Counted from the stretch's first letter, positions 15,510 through 25,506 are shown. The stretch is DNA of 64,000 nucleotides from Dermatophilaceae bacterium Soc4.6 (GCA_039889245.1 JAZGVH010000002.1:4154001-4218000), one strand, 5' to 3'. The notes: generated by a model from the sequence alone, not told the origin. Translations and numbers: made by a program.

Positions 15510-16607
15510 TCAGGTGAGCAGGACGAGCGCGGCGACCGACGCGGCTCCTGCCACGACGGCACACAGCAGGCCCTCGCGGGCGAGGTAGGCCGTGCTGACC
15601 TCGAGGCCGGCTGACCGGCAGCGCTGACGCCACAACAGCGTGGCGAGCGAGGCCCAGACGGTGACCAGCGGGCCGACGTCGACCCCGACGAGCAGCGCCA
15701 GCAGGCGCGGTGCGGCGTCGGACGTGACCGACTCCAGCGCGAGGTAGGCCGGGAGGTTGTTGACGACGTTGGCGGCCAGGGCGCCCACCGCGCCGACGCG
15801 GAAGAGGGCTCCTGCCCCGCCGCCGGTGCCGACGAGCGACGCGAGCAGCGCCTGGAGGCCGTGGTCGAGGGCAAGCTGCACGACGACGAAGAGCACGCTG
15901 ACGCCGATCACCATCTGCCACGGCACCGAGATGCGGCGCAGCAGCGAGCGGTCGCGGACGAGGAGGGTGACGACCAGGACCAGTGCCGCGATGCTCGAGG
16001 GGACCCATGGCGTGAGCCCGGCGACGAAGGCGGGACCGAGGGCGAGGCAGCAGGCGCCGGCGACCACCAGCAGCACCCGGTCGCGCGGCTCGGGAGCCGC
16101 CGGTGGGGTGTAGGTGCCGGAGAGCGCCCGACGGTGGCGCAGCGCGAGCAGCACCACGGTGGCGGCGATCGCCGCGAGGGCGGGCGCCCAGGCGAGCCTC
16201 AGGTAGCCGGCCTGCCCGACCCCGAGGGCGCCGAGGCGGTGCAGCGCGAGCAGGTTGGTGAGGTTGGAGACGGGCAGGAGCAGCGAGGCGGTGTTGGCCA
16301 GCCACAGGGTGGTCATCGCGAAGGGCAGCGGCGGCAGACCGACCTGCCGCGCCACGGTCACGGCCACCGGCGTGAGCAGGACCGCGGTCGTGTCGAGGCT
16401 GAGCACGATCGTGCACACGCAGGCGAGACCCACGACCAGCAGCCACAGCGCCCAGACGCGCTGGCGCCCTGCTCGGGCCGCCCAGTGGGCGGCGACGTCG
16501 AAGACCCCGGCGAGGTCGGAGGCCTCGGCGACGACCGTGATGGCGACGAGGAAGCCGAGCACGGGCAGCACCCGGGCAGCGAGATCTGCGAGCTCGGTCG
16601 ACGACAC
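15510..16607 (-). CDS. SLC13/ArsB-type anion permease
   Basis: A 365-residue polytopic membrane protein with about ten hydrophobic helices. The conserved stretches SLDTTAVLLTPV and TLWLANTASLLLPVSNLTNLL form the first substrate-binding repeat, and AANVVNNLPAYLAL the second. These match the ion-transporter superfamily members annotated as arsenite or dicarboxylate permeases. The substrate is unknown. GTG 16607 lies 13 nt after the yaaA stop, so the two genes form an operon. It is shorter than canonical ArsB. Confidence 0.78.
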   Translation of the reverse strand: MSSTELADLAARVLPVLGFLVAITVVAEASDLAGVFDVAAHWAARAGRQRVWALWLLVVGLACVCTIVLSLDTTAVLLTPVAVTVARQVGLPPLPFAMTTLWLANTASLLLPVSNLTNLLALHRLGALGVGQAGYLRLAWAPALAAIAATVVLLALRHRRALSGTYTPPAAPEPRDRVLLVVAGACCLALGPAFVAGLTPWVPSSIAALVLVVTLLVRDRSLLRRISVPWQMVIGVSVLFVVVQLALDHGLQALLASLVGTGGGAGALFRVGAVGALAANVVNNLPAYLALESVTSDAAPRLLALLVGVDVGPLVTVWASLATLLWRQRCRSAGLEVSTAYLAREGLLCAVVAGAASVAALVLLT

Positions 16608-16620
16608 CGCCCAGGCCCGC

Positions 16621-17370
16621 CTAGCTCCGCGAGACGGCGTCGAGCACCCAGGGCTGGCCGGGCTTCGCCGGCTCGGCGAGGTGCACGTCGAAGCGCCGGG
16701 CGACGACGTCGGCCAGCCCCCGCGGGGTCCGCACGTCGAGCCCGACCTCGACCAGGTGACGGGCCACCAGCCCGCGTGTGTGCTTGGCCATGTGGGTCGC
16801 GCCGGGCACTCGCACGTGCACCCAACGGCGCGCGAGGGGGCCCTGCGGGACCCACGCCGCGGCATACGTCGAGCTGCGGCAGTCGACGACGACCCCACGG
16901 CCGGCCGCCTCGGGCAGCACCTGCGCGAGCGGCCCGCGCCAGACCGAGGCGAGTGGCCCGAGGGGCGGCAGGTTGACGGCCATGGACAGCCGGTAGGCGG
17001 GGATGCGGTCGCCGAGACGCACCGCACCGAAGAGGGCGGAGACGACGAGGAGCCAGCGGTTGGCGCGCCGTCGGGCTGCGGGGTCGAGCGTGGCGAGGTC
17101 GAGGGCCTCGTAGAGCACACCGCTGTAGGTCTTGCCGGCCGACGCGGTGGCGGAGGTCTCGAGCCGGGTGTTGCGCTCGACCTCGGCGGCGAGGGTGGGG
17201 GGCACCCCGAGTGCGTCGAGGGCGTCCGGTCGGGCACTCGCCTGCGCCACGGCCTCGAGCACGGCCCGTCGCGTGTCGCTGAGCTCGGGGAAGGTGAGGA
17301 CACCCAGGTCGAGTGGCCTGCCGCGACGTGCGGCGGTCTTGCCCTCGGAGGGCGGCAGGAGGACGAGCAC
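16621..17370 (-). CDS. yaaA: Peroxide stress protein YaaA
   Basis: A 249-residue UPF0246/YaaA protein, which lowers free iron and protects DNA under hydrogen peroxide stress in E. coli. It has the defining N-terminus LVLLPPSEGK, then TYSGVLYEALD and the C-terminal MAKHTRGLVARHL. GTG 17370. It is upstream of, and probably co-transcribed with, the permease. Confidence 0.87.
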   Translation of the reverse strand: MLVLLPPSEGKTAARRGRPLDLGVLTFPELSDTRRAVLEAVAQASARPDALDALGVPPTLAAEVERNTRLETSATASAGKTYSGVLYEALDLATLDPAARRRANRWLLVVSALFGAVRLGDRIPAYRLSMAVNLPPLGPLASVWRGPLAQVLPEAAGRGVVVDCRSSTYAAAWVPQGPLARRWVHVRVPGATHMAKHTRGLVARHLVEVGLDVRTPRGLADVVARRFDVHLAEPAKPGQPWVLDAVSRS

Positions 17371-17426
17371 GAGCCGACACTAGCCCGATCGGGTGGACCG
17401 GTCACGTGCGGCCCTAGAGTGCGTCC

Positions 17427-18881
17427 ATGGCCTCGCGCGTCCTGCGGTATCGCACCTCGACCCCCGTGGCGGCCACGGCCGCCCTGCCCGACGCGGGCGC
17501 GCTGGTGGCACGCTTCCGGGCCATCCGCGAGGAGCAGGGGGTGCCGCGCGACTTCCCGCCCGCGGTGCTCGCGGAGGCCGAGCGGGCCGCGGCGTCGGCC
17601 GTCCTCCCCGACCGCGACGAGACGGCCGTGCCCTACTGCACCATCGACCCGGTGGGCTCCATGGATCTCGACCAGGCCCTGCACATCGAGCGGGCCGGTG
17701 AGGGTTTCCGGGTGCGCTACGCGATCGCCGACGTGCCGGCGTTCGTCATGGCCGGTGGCGCCATCGACGTCGAGGCCCGCAGGCGGGCGGTGACGGTCTA
17801 CGCGCCCGACGAGCGGGCGCCTCTGCATCCTCCGCAGCTCAGTGAGGGAGCGGCCAGCCTGCTCCCAGGGGTCGTTCGTCCGGCCTTCGTGTGGGACCTG
17901 GCCCTCGATGCCGAGGGTGAGGTCACCCGCACCGACCTCTACCGGGCGGTGGTGCGCAGCACCGACCGCCTCGACTACCGCCGCGTGCAGGAGGCGGTCG
18001 ATGCCGGCACCGACGACCGGCGCCTGGTCCTGCTGCGTGAGGTGGGGCAGCGGCGCATCGAGCTCGAGCGGCGTCGCGGGGGGGCGAGCCTGCCGCTGCC
18101 CGAGCAGGAGGTCAGCCAGGACGCCGACGGCGACTACGTGCTCTCCTTCCGGCCGCCGGTGCCCGCCGAGGACTGGAACGCCCAGCTGTCGCTGATGACC
18201 GGCATGGCCGCGGCCGGCATCATGCTCGACGGGGGCCTCGGACTGTTGCGCACCATGCCCGACCCCGACCCGGCCGCGGTGGCGCGGTTTCGTCGGCAGG
18301 CCGGTGCGCTCGGCGTCGAGTGGCCGTCGGGGCAGGCGTACGGCGAGCTGCTGCGCGGCCTCGACCGCACCAACCCTCAGCACCTGGCGCTCGTGCACGA
18401 GGCGACCGCTCTCTTCCGCGGGGCGGGGTACACGCCTTTCGACGGGGCGCCCCCGTCGCCGAGCACGCACGCGGCGGTCGCCGCGCCGTATGCCCACGTG
18501 ACCGCGCCGCTGCGTCGTCTGGTCGACCGCTTCGGGCTGGTCGTCTGCGAGGCGCTCGCCCGCGGAGCCGAGGTGCCCGGCTGGGCCCGCGAGGCGCTCC
18601 CGCTGCTGCCCGAGCTCATGCGGTCCGGCGGGCACCAGGCGTCGGCGGTGGAGCGGGCCATCACCGACGCGGTGGAGGCGGCGGTGATGTCGGCCCACGT
18701 GGGGCAGACCTTCCCCGCGGTCGTCGTCGAGCCGGGCCGCAAGGGTGCGGTCGTCGTGCAGCTGAGCGACCCCGCCATCCTCGGCCAGGCGCAGGGCAGT
18801 GCCGAGCCGGGCGCCGAGGTGCACGTGCGGTGCGAGGGCGCCGACGTCTCGAGCGGCACGGTCGCGCTCCGCCTCGTCTGA
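17427..18881 (+). CDS. RNB-domain (RNase II family) exoribonuclease
   Basis: A 484-residue RNB ribonuclease. The catalytic acidic cluster is in TIDPVGSMDLDQALHIE. APYAHVTAPLRRLVDRF is the conserved second motif. It lacks the N-terminal cold-shock domains of RNase II/R, matching the short actinobacterial form. It would degrade RNA 3' to 5'. It is divergent from yaaA, with only 56 nt between starts. Confidence 0.88.
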   Translation: MASRVLRYRTSTPVAATAALPDAGALVARFRAIREEQGVPRDFPPAVLAEAERAAASAVLPDRDETAVPYCTIDPVGSMDLDQALHIERAGEGFRVRYAIADVPAFVMAGGAIDVEARRRAVTVYAPDERAPLHPPQLSEGAASLLPGVVRPAFVWDLALDAEGEVTRTDLYRAVVRSTDRLDYRRVQEAVDAGTDDRRLVLLREVGQRRIELERRRGGASLPLPEQEVSQDADGDYVLSFRPPVPAEDWNAQLSLMTGMAAAGIMLDGGLGLLRTMPDPDPAAVARFRRQAGALGVEWPSGQAYGELLRGLDRTNPQHLALVHEATALFRGAGYTPFDGAPPSPSTHAAVAAPYAHVTAPLRRLVDRFGLVVCEALARGAEVPGWAREALPLLPELMRSGGHQASAVERAITDAVEAAVMSAHVGQTFPAVVVEPGRKGAVVVQLSDPAILGQAQGSAEPGAEVHVRCEGADVSSGTVALRLV

Positions 18882-18938
18882 CGGCGGCGGGGTCGGGCCC
18901 CCCGCGCTCAGGCAACGGTCGTCGGCTGTGGTGCACCC

Positions 18939-19283
18939 CTACGGCTTGAAGCGGCGCACCTCCTGAGGCCAGCCACAGGCCTGCGCGACCTTGGCCGCCC
19001 ACATCGTGGCGGCCTCGTCATCGGCCACGTCGACCACGGCGAACCCGCCCAGGAACTGCGTGGTCTCGACGTAGGGCCCGTCGCTGACCACCACGGTGCC
19101 GCTCGTGGGGTCGGCGTGGTACACCGGGCCGTCTTCCTCCTCCAGCCCACCGGAGAAGACGTGCACCCCGGCCTGCCTCATCTCGGTGACCACCGCGCGG
19201 GCGAGCGGTCCGCGCCCGCCGAACCACTCCTGCGTGTGGTCGCCCACCCACTGCTGGTTGAAGTAGATCAGGTACGTCGTCAT
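18939..19283 (-). CDS. YCII-related (DGPF-domain) protein
   Basis: A 114-residue alpha/beta ferredoxin-like protein. VVVSDGPYVETTQFLGGFAVVDV contains the DGPF/YCII family signature. Members often sit near ECF sigma factors or act as small enzymes; no partner is adjacent. Function unknown. Confidence 0.75.
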   Translation of the reverse strand: MTTYLIYFNQQWVGDHTQEWFGGRGPLARAVVTEMRQAGVHVFSGGLEEEDGPVYHADPTSGTVVVSDGPYVETTQFLGGFAVVDVADDEAATMWAAKVAQACGWPQEVRRFKP

Positions 19284-19345
19284 GACTGCCCCTGGTGCCG
19301 GGTGGACCTCGATGAACCTGCTGTCTACACCCCGTCACGCCCCCG

Positions 19346-20119
19346 TCACACCCAGGCGCGCGCCGCCTCTCGGCTCTGCTCGACGAACGAGCCGCCGAAG
19401 AGGCACGCGTGCAGCATCAGGGGGTGCACCTGGTGCAGGTGGAGGCGCTTGCGCCAGCCGTCGGCCAGGGGTGCGGCCTCGTCGTAGGCGGCGAGGATCC
19501 GCTCGAGGTGGGGCGCCCCGAAGAGGGTGAACATGCCCAGATCGGCCTCCCGGTGGCCACCGTGGGCGGCGGGGTCGATCAGCACGATGCCGTCGGGGGT
19601 CCACATCGCATTGCCCGCCCACAGGTCGCCGTGCAGCCGCGACGGGGAGTCTCCGGTGTCGTAGGCGCCGTCGGTCGCCCGGTCGGCGAGGGCCTCGAAG
19701 AGCCGGCGGTCGTCGGTGCCGTAGACGCCGCGGCGCACGCCTTCGTCGAGCAGCGGGCGCACGCGCTGCTCGGCGAAGAACTCGCCCCAGGTGGCGACCG
19801 GCCGCAGGAGCAGGGGGTGGGGATCGGCGAGCGGGCCCAGCCAGCCGTCCCCGGGCCATCCCTGCGGGGGACTGCCATGGGCCGGCGCACCGGCGAGGTG
19901 GGTGGCTGCCAGGCGGGGCCCGAAGGCGTCCGCCGCCGCCGCGGTCGGGGCGACGGTCGCGAGCCGCACGAGCTCGAGGTGGTCGTCGTCGACCTCCAGC
20001 ACCTCCACGACGGCGGCGCCCCCAGGAGCGTCGGCGAGCCAGCGCAGTCCTGCGGCCTCCCAGGGGAAGTAGCCCAGAGGCACTGCCGAGCCAGCCTTGC
20101 GGAAGGTGGGCGACGGCAT
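19346..20119 (-). CDS. Fructosamine kinase / protein-ribulosamine 3-kinase family
   Basis: A 257-residue small-molecule kinase fold. The catalytic loop is LHGDLWAGNAMW and the metal-binding segment is LIDPAAHGGHREADLGM. It would phosphorylate sugar adducts on protein amines to reverse glycation. ATG 20119 is taken; it gives the expected start MPSPTFRKAG. Confidence 0.85.
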   Translation of the reverse strand: MPSPTFRKAGSAVPLGYFPWEAAGLRWLADAPGGAAVVEVLEVDDDHLELVRLATVAPTAAAADAFGPRLAATHLAGAPAHGSPPQGWPGDGWLGPLADPHPLLLRPVATWGEFFAEQRVRPLLDEGVRRGVYGTDDRRLFEALADRATDGAYDTGDSPSRLHGDLWAGNAMWTPDGIVLIDPAAHGGHREADLGMFTLFGAPHLERILAAYDEAAPLADGWRKRLHLHQVHPLMLHACLFGGSFVEQSREAARAWV

Positions 20120-20230
20120 ACGGGCGAGCCTAAACGGGTGGCGCGCCGCCCGCTGGACGCCTAGGTTCTGCAGGCCACGACAGGCCCGTGCACCACCGGC
20201 GCCGCGGGCACCCCCAGACAGGGAAGGACC

Positions 20231-21400
20231 ATGGAGAAGATCAACGCGAGGCTCCTCAGCTGGGCCTCGATCCTCGAGCAGCAGACCCGCGAGCAGGCGG
20301 TGCGGACGGCCACGATGCCGTTCATCCACCCCCACCTCGCCCTCATGCCCGACGCCCACCTCGGTCTCGGCGCGACGGTCGGGTCGGTCATCCCCACCCT
20401 CGGCGCCGTCATGCCGGCAGCCGTCGGTGTCGACATCGGGTGCGGCATGATCGCCGTGCGCACCCAGTGGCACCAGGACGACCTGCCCCGCGACCGGCGC
20501 CCCGTGCGCGAGGCCATCGAGCGGGCCGTGCCCCTCAGTGCCGGTGCGGCCAACCGCGCGGTCACGCTCGAGCACACACGGTCCAGGCTCGAGGTGCTCA
20601 CCGCGGCCGCACAGGGAGCGGGCTTCGAGCCCGGCGCGCACGCCGCTCGCTGGGAGCTGCAGCTCGGCACCCTCGGCTCGGGCAACCACTTCATCGAGGT
20701 CTCGGTCGACGAGGAGGACCGGGTCTGGCTCTTCCTGCACTCGGGCTCGCGGGGCGTCGGCAACCGGATCGCGCAGAAGCACATCGCCGTCGCACGGGAG
20801 CTGTGTGCGAAGTGGTGGATCCCGTTGCCCGACAAGGATCTTGCCTACCTCGTCGAGGGCACGGACGAGTTCTGGGCCTACATCCGGCAGATGCGGTGGG
20901 CGCAGGACTACGCGCTCGCCAACCGTGCCGAGATGATGGACCGGGTCGTCTCGTGCGTCGCCGAGTGGGTGGGCGCCGACGTCGAGAGCACCCAGGAGAT
21001 CAACTGCCACCACAACTACACCGAGTCGGAGAAGCACTTCGGCAGGCAGGTGTGGGTCTCGCGCAAGGGCGCGATCAACGCGGAGGCGGGGCGGCCCGGG
21101 CTCATCCCCGGGTCGATGGGCACGGCGTCATACGTCGTCTCGGGCCGAGGCAACCCGGTCGCGCTGCACTCGGCGCCGCACGGGGCGGGGCGGGAGTACT
21201 CCCGGACCAGGGCGCGCGCGACCTTCACGCGCGAGCAGCTGAAGGCGGCGATGGTGGGCATCGAGTACCGCGACACCGATGCCTTCATCGACGAGATCCC
21301 CATGGCCTACAAGGACATCGACCAGGTGATGGCCGACGCGGCGGACCTCGTCGAGGTGCGGCACGTGCTGCGGCAGATCGTCAACGTCAAGGGTGACTGA
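20231..21400 (+). CDS. rtcB: RNA-splicing ligase RtcB
   Basis: A 389-residue GTP- and Mn-dependent RNA ligase joining 2',3'-cyclic phosphate and 5'-OH ends. Metal and guanylate sites are visible: GVDIGCGM, GSGNHFIEV, INCHHNYTE and HSAPHGAGREYSR, the last bearing the guanylated histidine. No rtcA, RtcR or archease is adjacent. AAGGA precedes the ATG. Confidence 0.93.
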   Translation: MEKINARLLSWASILEQQTREQAVRTATMPFIHPHLALMPDAHLGLGATVGSVIPTLGAVMPAAVGVDIGCGMIAVRTQWHQDDLPRDRRPVREAIERAVPLSAGAANRAVTLEHTRSRLEVLTAAAQGAGFEPGAHAARWELQLGTLGSGNHFIEVSVDEEDRVWLFLHSGSRGVGNRIAQKHIAVARELCAKWWIPLPDKDLAYLVEGTDEFWAYIRQMRWAQDYALANRAEMMDRVVSCVAEWVGADVESTQEINCHHNYTESEKHFGRQVWVSRKGAINAEAGRPGLIPGSMGTASYVVSGRGNPVALHSAPHGAGREYSRTRARATFTREQLKAAMVGIEYRDTDAFIDEIPMAYKDIDQVMADAADLVEVRHVLRQIVNVKGD

Positions 21401-21423
21401 CCCACCCCGGCACGGCACGAACC

Positions 21424-21441
21424 GACCCGCTCTGGCGGGTT
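21424..21441 (+). terminator. Hairpin after rtcB
   Basis: ACCCGC (21425-21430) pairs with GCGGGT (21435-21440) across TCTG, 24 nt after the rtcB stop. It is followed by TTG but no long T tract. Confidence 0.4.
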
Positions 21442-21581
21442 GCCCCACGCGCGGGCCCGGCAGGCCCTAGTCTGCGCGTAAGGCGACGACGCCAGGGCGG
21501 GTCGGCCACGAGGTGTGCGACGGTTCTGCCCCGTCGCACACCCCACCTCCCCATCGCATCGTCCCTCCTGGAGGCCGCGTC

Positions 21582-23568
21582 GTGTCCCCGAGTGCTGCAC
21601 CGCACCCTGCCCTCTCGCCTCCGGCTCCCTCGCCCGGCGCACCTGCGGGATGGGAGGGCACCCTCGTCGACGGGACGAGGGCGGTCGTCTCGAGCCCGGT
21701 GGGCGACATCGTCCCCGGCACGGCGCACGGGCTGTATGCCGACGGGCGCCGCCTGCTCGACCGGCTCGAGCTGCAGGTGGGCGTCGGACCGCTCGCCACG
21801 ACGGGGAGCGAGACCATCGGTGCCCAGGCGCAGTACGCGCTCGTCACAGGCGGCGACGGGGTGCCCGTCGTGGAGGTGGAGCGACGCCGCACCCTGGGTG
21901 CCGGCCCCGACACGGCGCACGACGCGCTGCTGACCGACCACATCACCCTGACCTCGCGGGCGGAGCACACGGTGGCGACCTGGGTGCGGGTCGTCGTGGC
22001 GGGGGACGGGCTCGAGGCGGCTGCGGTAAGAGAGGGGCTGGTCGCCAACCGTCCTGTCCGTGACGGCGTCCCCGAGGCGACGACATCGGGACGGGACTGC
22101 GCGGTGGTGCTCGACGACGACGGCCACCGGGTGCAGGTCTCGCAGCACCCCGCGCCGCTGGCTGTCTCGGCGCACGACGGGGCTGCCCTGATCGAGAGCG
22201 ACGTCGTGCTGAGGCCCGAAGAGCCCACCACCCTGGTCGTCACGGTCACGGCCGAGCGTCGCCAGGTGAGCGCCTTCGTCGCCGACCCGGGGCCGTCGGG
22301 GGTGGACTGGGAGGCGGTGGGTATCGCCGCGGACGACCACCGGCTCGTGACCGTCGTGGGACACGCACTGGACGACCTGCGCCACCTGCTGGTGCGAGAC
22401 CCGCTCGAGCCCGGCGACGTCGTGGCGGTCGCCGCTTCCCCGTGGCACCAGGCTCTGGATGCGCGTGAGGCGCTGTGGGCGGCGCGGCTGACGCTTCCCC
22501 TGGGGGTCGAGCTCGCCCTCGGGACGCTGCGTGCGCTGGCCCGCCGCCAGGTGCACCTGCCGCAGGCGCACGGATCGCCGCACGCTCCCACCCACGACGT
22601 GGCCGGGGTGACCGCCCTGTGGATCTGTCTGCTCGGCGAGGCGAGGCTCTGGGGCCTGGCCGACCATCGCGTGCGCGAGCTGATGCCGGCCCTGCAGCTG
22701 GCGGTGACGTGGATCCGTCACCAGCTCGCCGACGGCTTCCTCGTCGACCCTCCCCGAGGCAGTGACGAAGGCAGCGACGGCGGGGCCCGCGTCCGGCTCG
22801 AGGTGCAGACGAGTGCGGTCGAGGCGCTGCTCGTCGCCGCCCGGGTCTATGACGACTTGCAGGTCGACGGTGCTCTCGAGCTGGAGGCGGAGGCCATGGC
22901 CCTCGCCGAGCGCGTGCGGGAGCACTTCTGGTCGACCTCGCTCGCCGGGCGCCGCCTCGCCGCCGCCCTCGACGAGACCGGCGTGCCCCTCGACGGCAGC
23001 TGGTCGTCGCTGGCCCTGACCCTCGGCACCGGTGCCCTGGACGAGGCGGAGGCCGCGCTGGTGGTCGAGGACCTCATGATCGAGGCGCTGCACGACCCGT
23101 TGGGGATCCGGGTGCGTGGGTCGGAGCAGGTCAGGCCCGACGAGACGGCTCTCGTCGCGTGGAGCCTCGTGCGCGGCGGGTTCGTCGACGAGGCCGCTCT
23201 CCTGGCTCGGGCTCTCGTCGACGCCTCGGAGACCTTCGGCCACCAGTGGCCGGAGGTCTTCGTCGGGGGGGGCCGATGGTCGACCCGCGCACCTCGTCCC
23301 CGGCGCGGCGTGCCCGACGGCGATGGCCTCGGCCGCCTCGGCCGTCGTGTTGCAGGTTGCCCTCGGGCTGACGGCGGACGCGACGGCGGGATGGGTGCGG
23401 GTGCAACCGCCGACGACGGCTCCCTTCGGGAAGGTCGACGTCACCGGAGTCCGGTTCCAGGGGCACCCGTTCCGCGTCACCATCGGCGCAGACGGTCACG
23501 TCGACGTGCACGGGCTCCCCTCGGACGTCGACCTCCATCACCCCCGCAGCGACGGTCTGCAGCACTGA
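21582..23568 (+). pseudogene. Glycogen-debranching-type (amylo-alpha-1,6-glucosidase family) protein with a frameshift at a G8 run
   Basis: The N-terminal domain (VVSSPVGDIVPGTAHGLYADGRRLLDRLEL) is the bacterial debranching-enzyme N-terminal beta domain. A long alpha-toroid follows, with WLAARLTLPLGVE-like helices. The frame from GTG 21582 (GGAGG at 21569-21574) is open to about 23270. It then loses similarity at eight consecutive Gs (23265-23272). The family-like C-terminus (PAHLVPGAACPTAMASAASAVVLQ then GWVRVQPPTTAPFGKVDVTGV) continues in the next frame to TGA 23566-23568. One extra G explains both. It may be a sequencing error, a recent mutation or phase variation. Confidence 0.75.
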
Positions 23569-23604
23569 GCCCACCCCTCTGAGCCCACCCCCTAGACTGG
23601 GCGT

Positions 23605-24020
23605 GGATGAGTCGGTCAGGCGGTCGCGTCAGGGTCTCTGCCTTCGGGCCGGGGCACCTGCCGAGGAACGTCCGGGCTCCACAGGGCGAGGTGGTGGCCA
23701 ACAGCCACCCGGAGTGATCCGCGGGACAGTGCCACAGAAAGCAGACCGCCTCGGTGAACCACTGGCTTCGGCCGGCAGGCACCGCGGTAAGGGTGAAACG
23801 GTGGTGTAAGAGACCACCAGCGCCCCCGGTGACGGGGGCGGCTAGGTAAACCCCACCTGGAGCAAGCTCAGACAGCAGGCGTTCGAGGGCGGCCCGCCCG
23901 AGCCTGCGGGTAGAGCGCTCGAGCCGGTCAGCAATGGCCGGCCTAGATGGATGATCGCCACCCCACCACTGCGGTAACGCCGGTGGGGGACAGAACCCGG
24001 CGTATCGACCGACTCATCCA
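23605..24020 (+). ncRNA. rnpB: RNase P RNA (bacterial type A)
   Basis: The catalytic RNA of RNase P. The 5' GGATGAGTCGGTC (23605-23617) pairs with the 3' GACCGACTCATCC (24007-24019) to form helix P1. Conserved core strings are present: GAGGAACGTCCGGGCTCC, CAGTGCCACAGAAA, GGTAAGGGTGAAA and AGATGGATGATCG near the 3' end, with GACAGAACCCGGCGTAT before the final P1 strand. The integrase gene ends 25 nt beyond its 3' end. Confidence 0.95.
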
Positions 24021-24044
24021 CCCCAAGGCCTCTGACCTGCGGGT

Positions 24045-25157
24045 TTACCCCGGCGAGCCCACCGCAGTCCGCATCTGGTCCGCAGGAGTTCCGAGAACCT
24101 CGTCGACAGCGTCCCTCGCGCGGTCGTCCGAGTCGGGCCACAGGTGGCTGTAGGTGTCTAGCGTCTCGGTGGCGCTCTTGTGCCCCAGCCGTGCTTGCAC
24201 CGTCTTGACGGACTCGCCGTGCCGGATCAGGAGGCTGGCGTAGTAGTGCCTCAATGCGTGGAAGACCACCCCCTCGGCGCCCGCGCTCGCGGTCGCCCGA
24301 CGCCAGACGTTGCCGAAGGCGGACCGGCGCAGCATCTGCCCCTCGGAGCCGGTGAAGACCAGCCCCTTGTCCCCCACGGGGAAGGCGGCGAGGTGAGTCG
24401 CGAGGGCGTCGACGGCGACCTGGGGGAGCGGAATCGTGCGATAGCTGGCGTCGGTCTTCGGCGGGGCGAACACCGGGGCGTGGCCACTGATGCCGACGAG
24501 CTGACGGTCGACCCGCACCGTCCGGCGCAGGAAGTCGATCCGGTCCACCGTCAGCCCGAACACCTCGCCCTGGCGCATGCCCGTGGACGCCGCCAGGACG
24601 ACCATGGCCCGGTACCTTGCGGGCACGGCCTGGGCGATGGCCGTCACGACCTCGGTAGCGAGCGGGACGACCTTGGACTGCTCGATCCGGGGGAGCCGGA
24701 CCTTCGCGCACGGCGACTCGTGGATCCTTTTGTCCGCCACGGCGGCACGGAAGATGGTCGATACGTGCCGGTAGGCCACGGAGACCGTCGCGGGCGCGAG
24801 GGGGCGCTCGCCCTTGCTCAGGGCGCTGACGAGGCCCTGCACGTCGGACTGCCGGATGGCGGACAGCGGCATCGACCCGAGTCGCGGGTAGACCCACCGT
24901 CGCAGCGTCCGCTCGACCTGGTCGGCCGTGCCGGGCCGGTGCACCTGCTTGGAGCGCCAAGACTCTGCGTAGTCGCGGAAGGTGACGTCGCCGGCCTTCG
25001 GGTGGACGTAGGAGCCGGTGACGATCGAGGCCGTGATCTCATCGAGCCAACGCTGCGCGTCGACCTTGCGGGTGAAGTGCCTCGAGTGCTCCTTGCCCGA
25101 GCTGTCCCGGTAGCGGGCGCGGTAGGTGGCGTCGGGGCGCTTGGCGATGCTAGCCAC
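24045..25157 (-). CDS. Phage/island-type tyrosine integrase
   Basis: A 370-residue integrase. It has an AP2-like arm-binding N-terminus (ARYRDSSGKEHSRHF), a SAM-like core-binding domain and a catalytic domain. The catalytic residues are visible: R in STGMRQGEV, H-x-x-R in FHALRHYYAS, LGHKS, and Y in LDTYSHLWP. GTG 25157 follows GAGGGGG. Reading toward rnpB and ending 25 nt from its 3' end, it suggests integration at or next to rnpB. The excisionase gene lies upstream. Confidence 0.9.
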   Translation of the reverse strand: MASIAKRPDATYRARYRDSSGKEHSRHFTRKVDAQRWLDEITASIVTGSYVHPKAGDVTFRDYAESWRSKQVHRPGTADQVERTLRRWVYPRLGSMPLSAIRQSDVQGLVSALSKGERPLAPATVSVAYRHVSTIFRAAVADKRIHESPCAKVRLPRIEQSKVVPLATEVVTAIAQAVPARYRAMVVLAASTGMRQGEVFGLTVDRIDFLRRTVRVDRQLVGISGHAPVFAPPKTDASYRTIPLPQVAVDALATHLAAFPVGDKGLVFTGSEGQMLRRSAFGNVWRRATASAGAEGVVFHALRHYYASLLIRHGESVKTVQARLGHKSATETLDTYSHLWPDSDDRARDAVDEVLGTPADQMRTAVGSPG

Positions 25158-25266
25158 GTGCGTCCCCCTCACGCTTGTCGATGAGTGCCATGTCAGACCA
25201 CCTCTCTGCGTCGACTGCAGGGTACGACCGGAAGGTGACGTCGACCAGGGTCTTGTCCGCCGCGCG

Positions 25267-25506
25267 TCAGCCGCGTTCGCTGGTTGCTGCACGTGGTCCG
25301 GTGGCGTCGTCCTGGCTGGCAATCCAGGTCTGGAGGTCGCTGGCTCGATAGACGACGCGGCGGCCGAGCCGGAAGCTGCGGGGGCCGGTACCGAGGTGGC
25401 GCCAGTAGCGCAGGGTGGCTATGGGGGCTCGGACGACGGCGGCGACCTCGGTGAGGGTGAGCAGCTCGTCGTCAGCCGGGAGAGTGGGGTAAGGGTGGCT
25501 CCGCAT
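25267..25506 (-). CDS. AlpA/excisionase-type helix-turn-helix protein
   Basis: A 79-residue MerR-like/excisionase HTH protein: LLTLTEVAAVVRAPIATLRYWRHLG then RLGRRVVYRASDLQTWI. Such proteins steer integrase direction. ATG 25506 is chosen over an upstream frame start at 25596, which adds unlike residues. It precedes the integrase by 109 nt on the same strand. Confidence 0.85.
   Translation of the reverse strand: MRSHPYPTLPADDELLTLTEVAAVVRAPIATLRYWRHLGTGPRSFRLGRRVVYRASDLQTWIASQDDATGPRAATSERG

Noticed and set aside
15510-18824. A 1104-codon minus-strand open frame
   Set aside because: Only the permease part (15510-16607) is real. The rest lies across yaaA in another frame and antisense to the RNB gene.
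21387-23483. A 698-codon minus frame opposite the debranching-type gene
   Set aside because: Arg/Val/Asp-rich shadow typical of high-GC antisense frames. The plus strand shows clear domain similarity.
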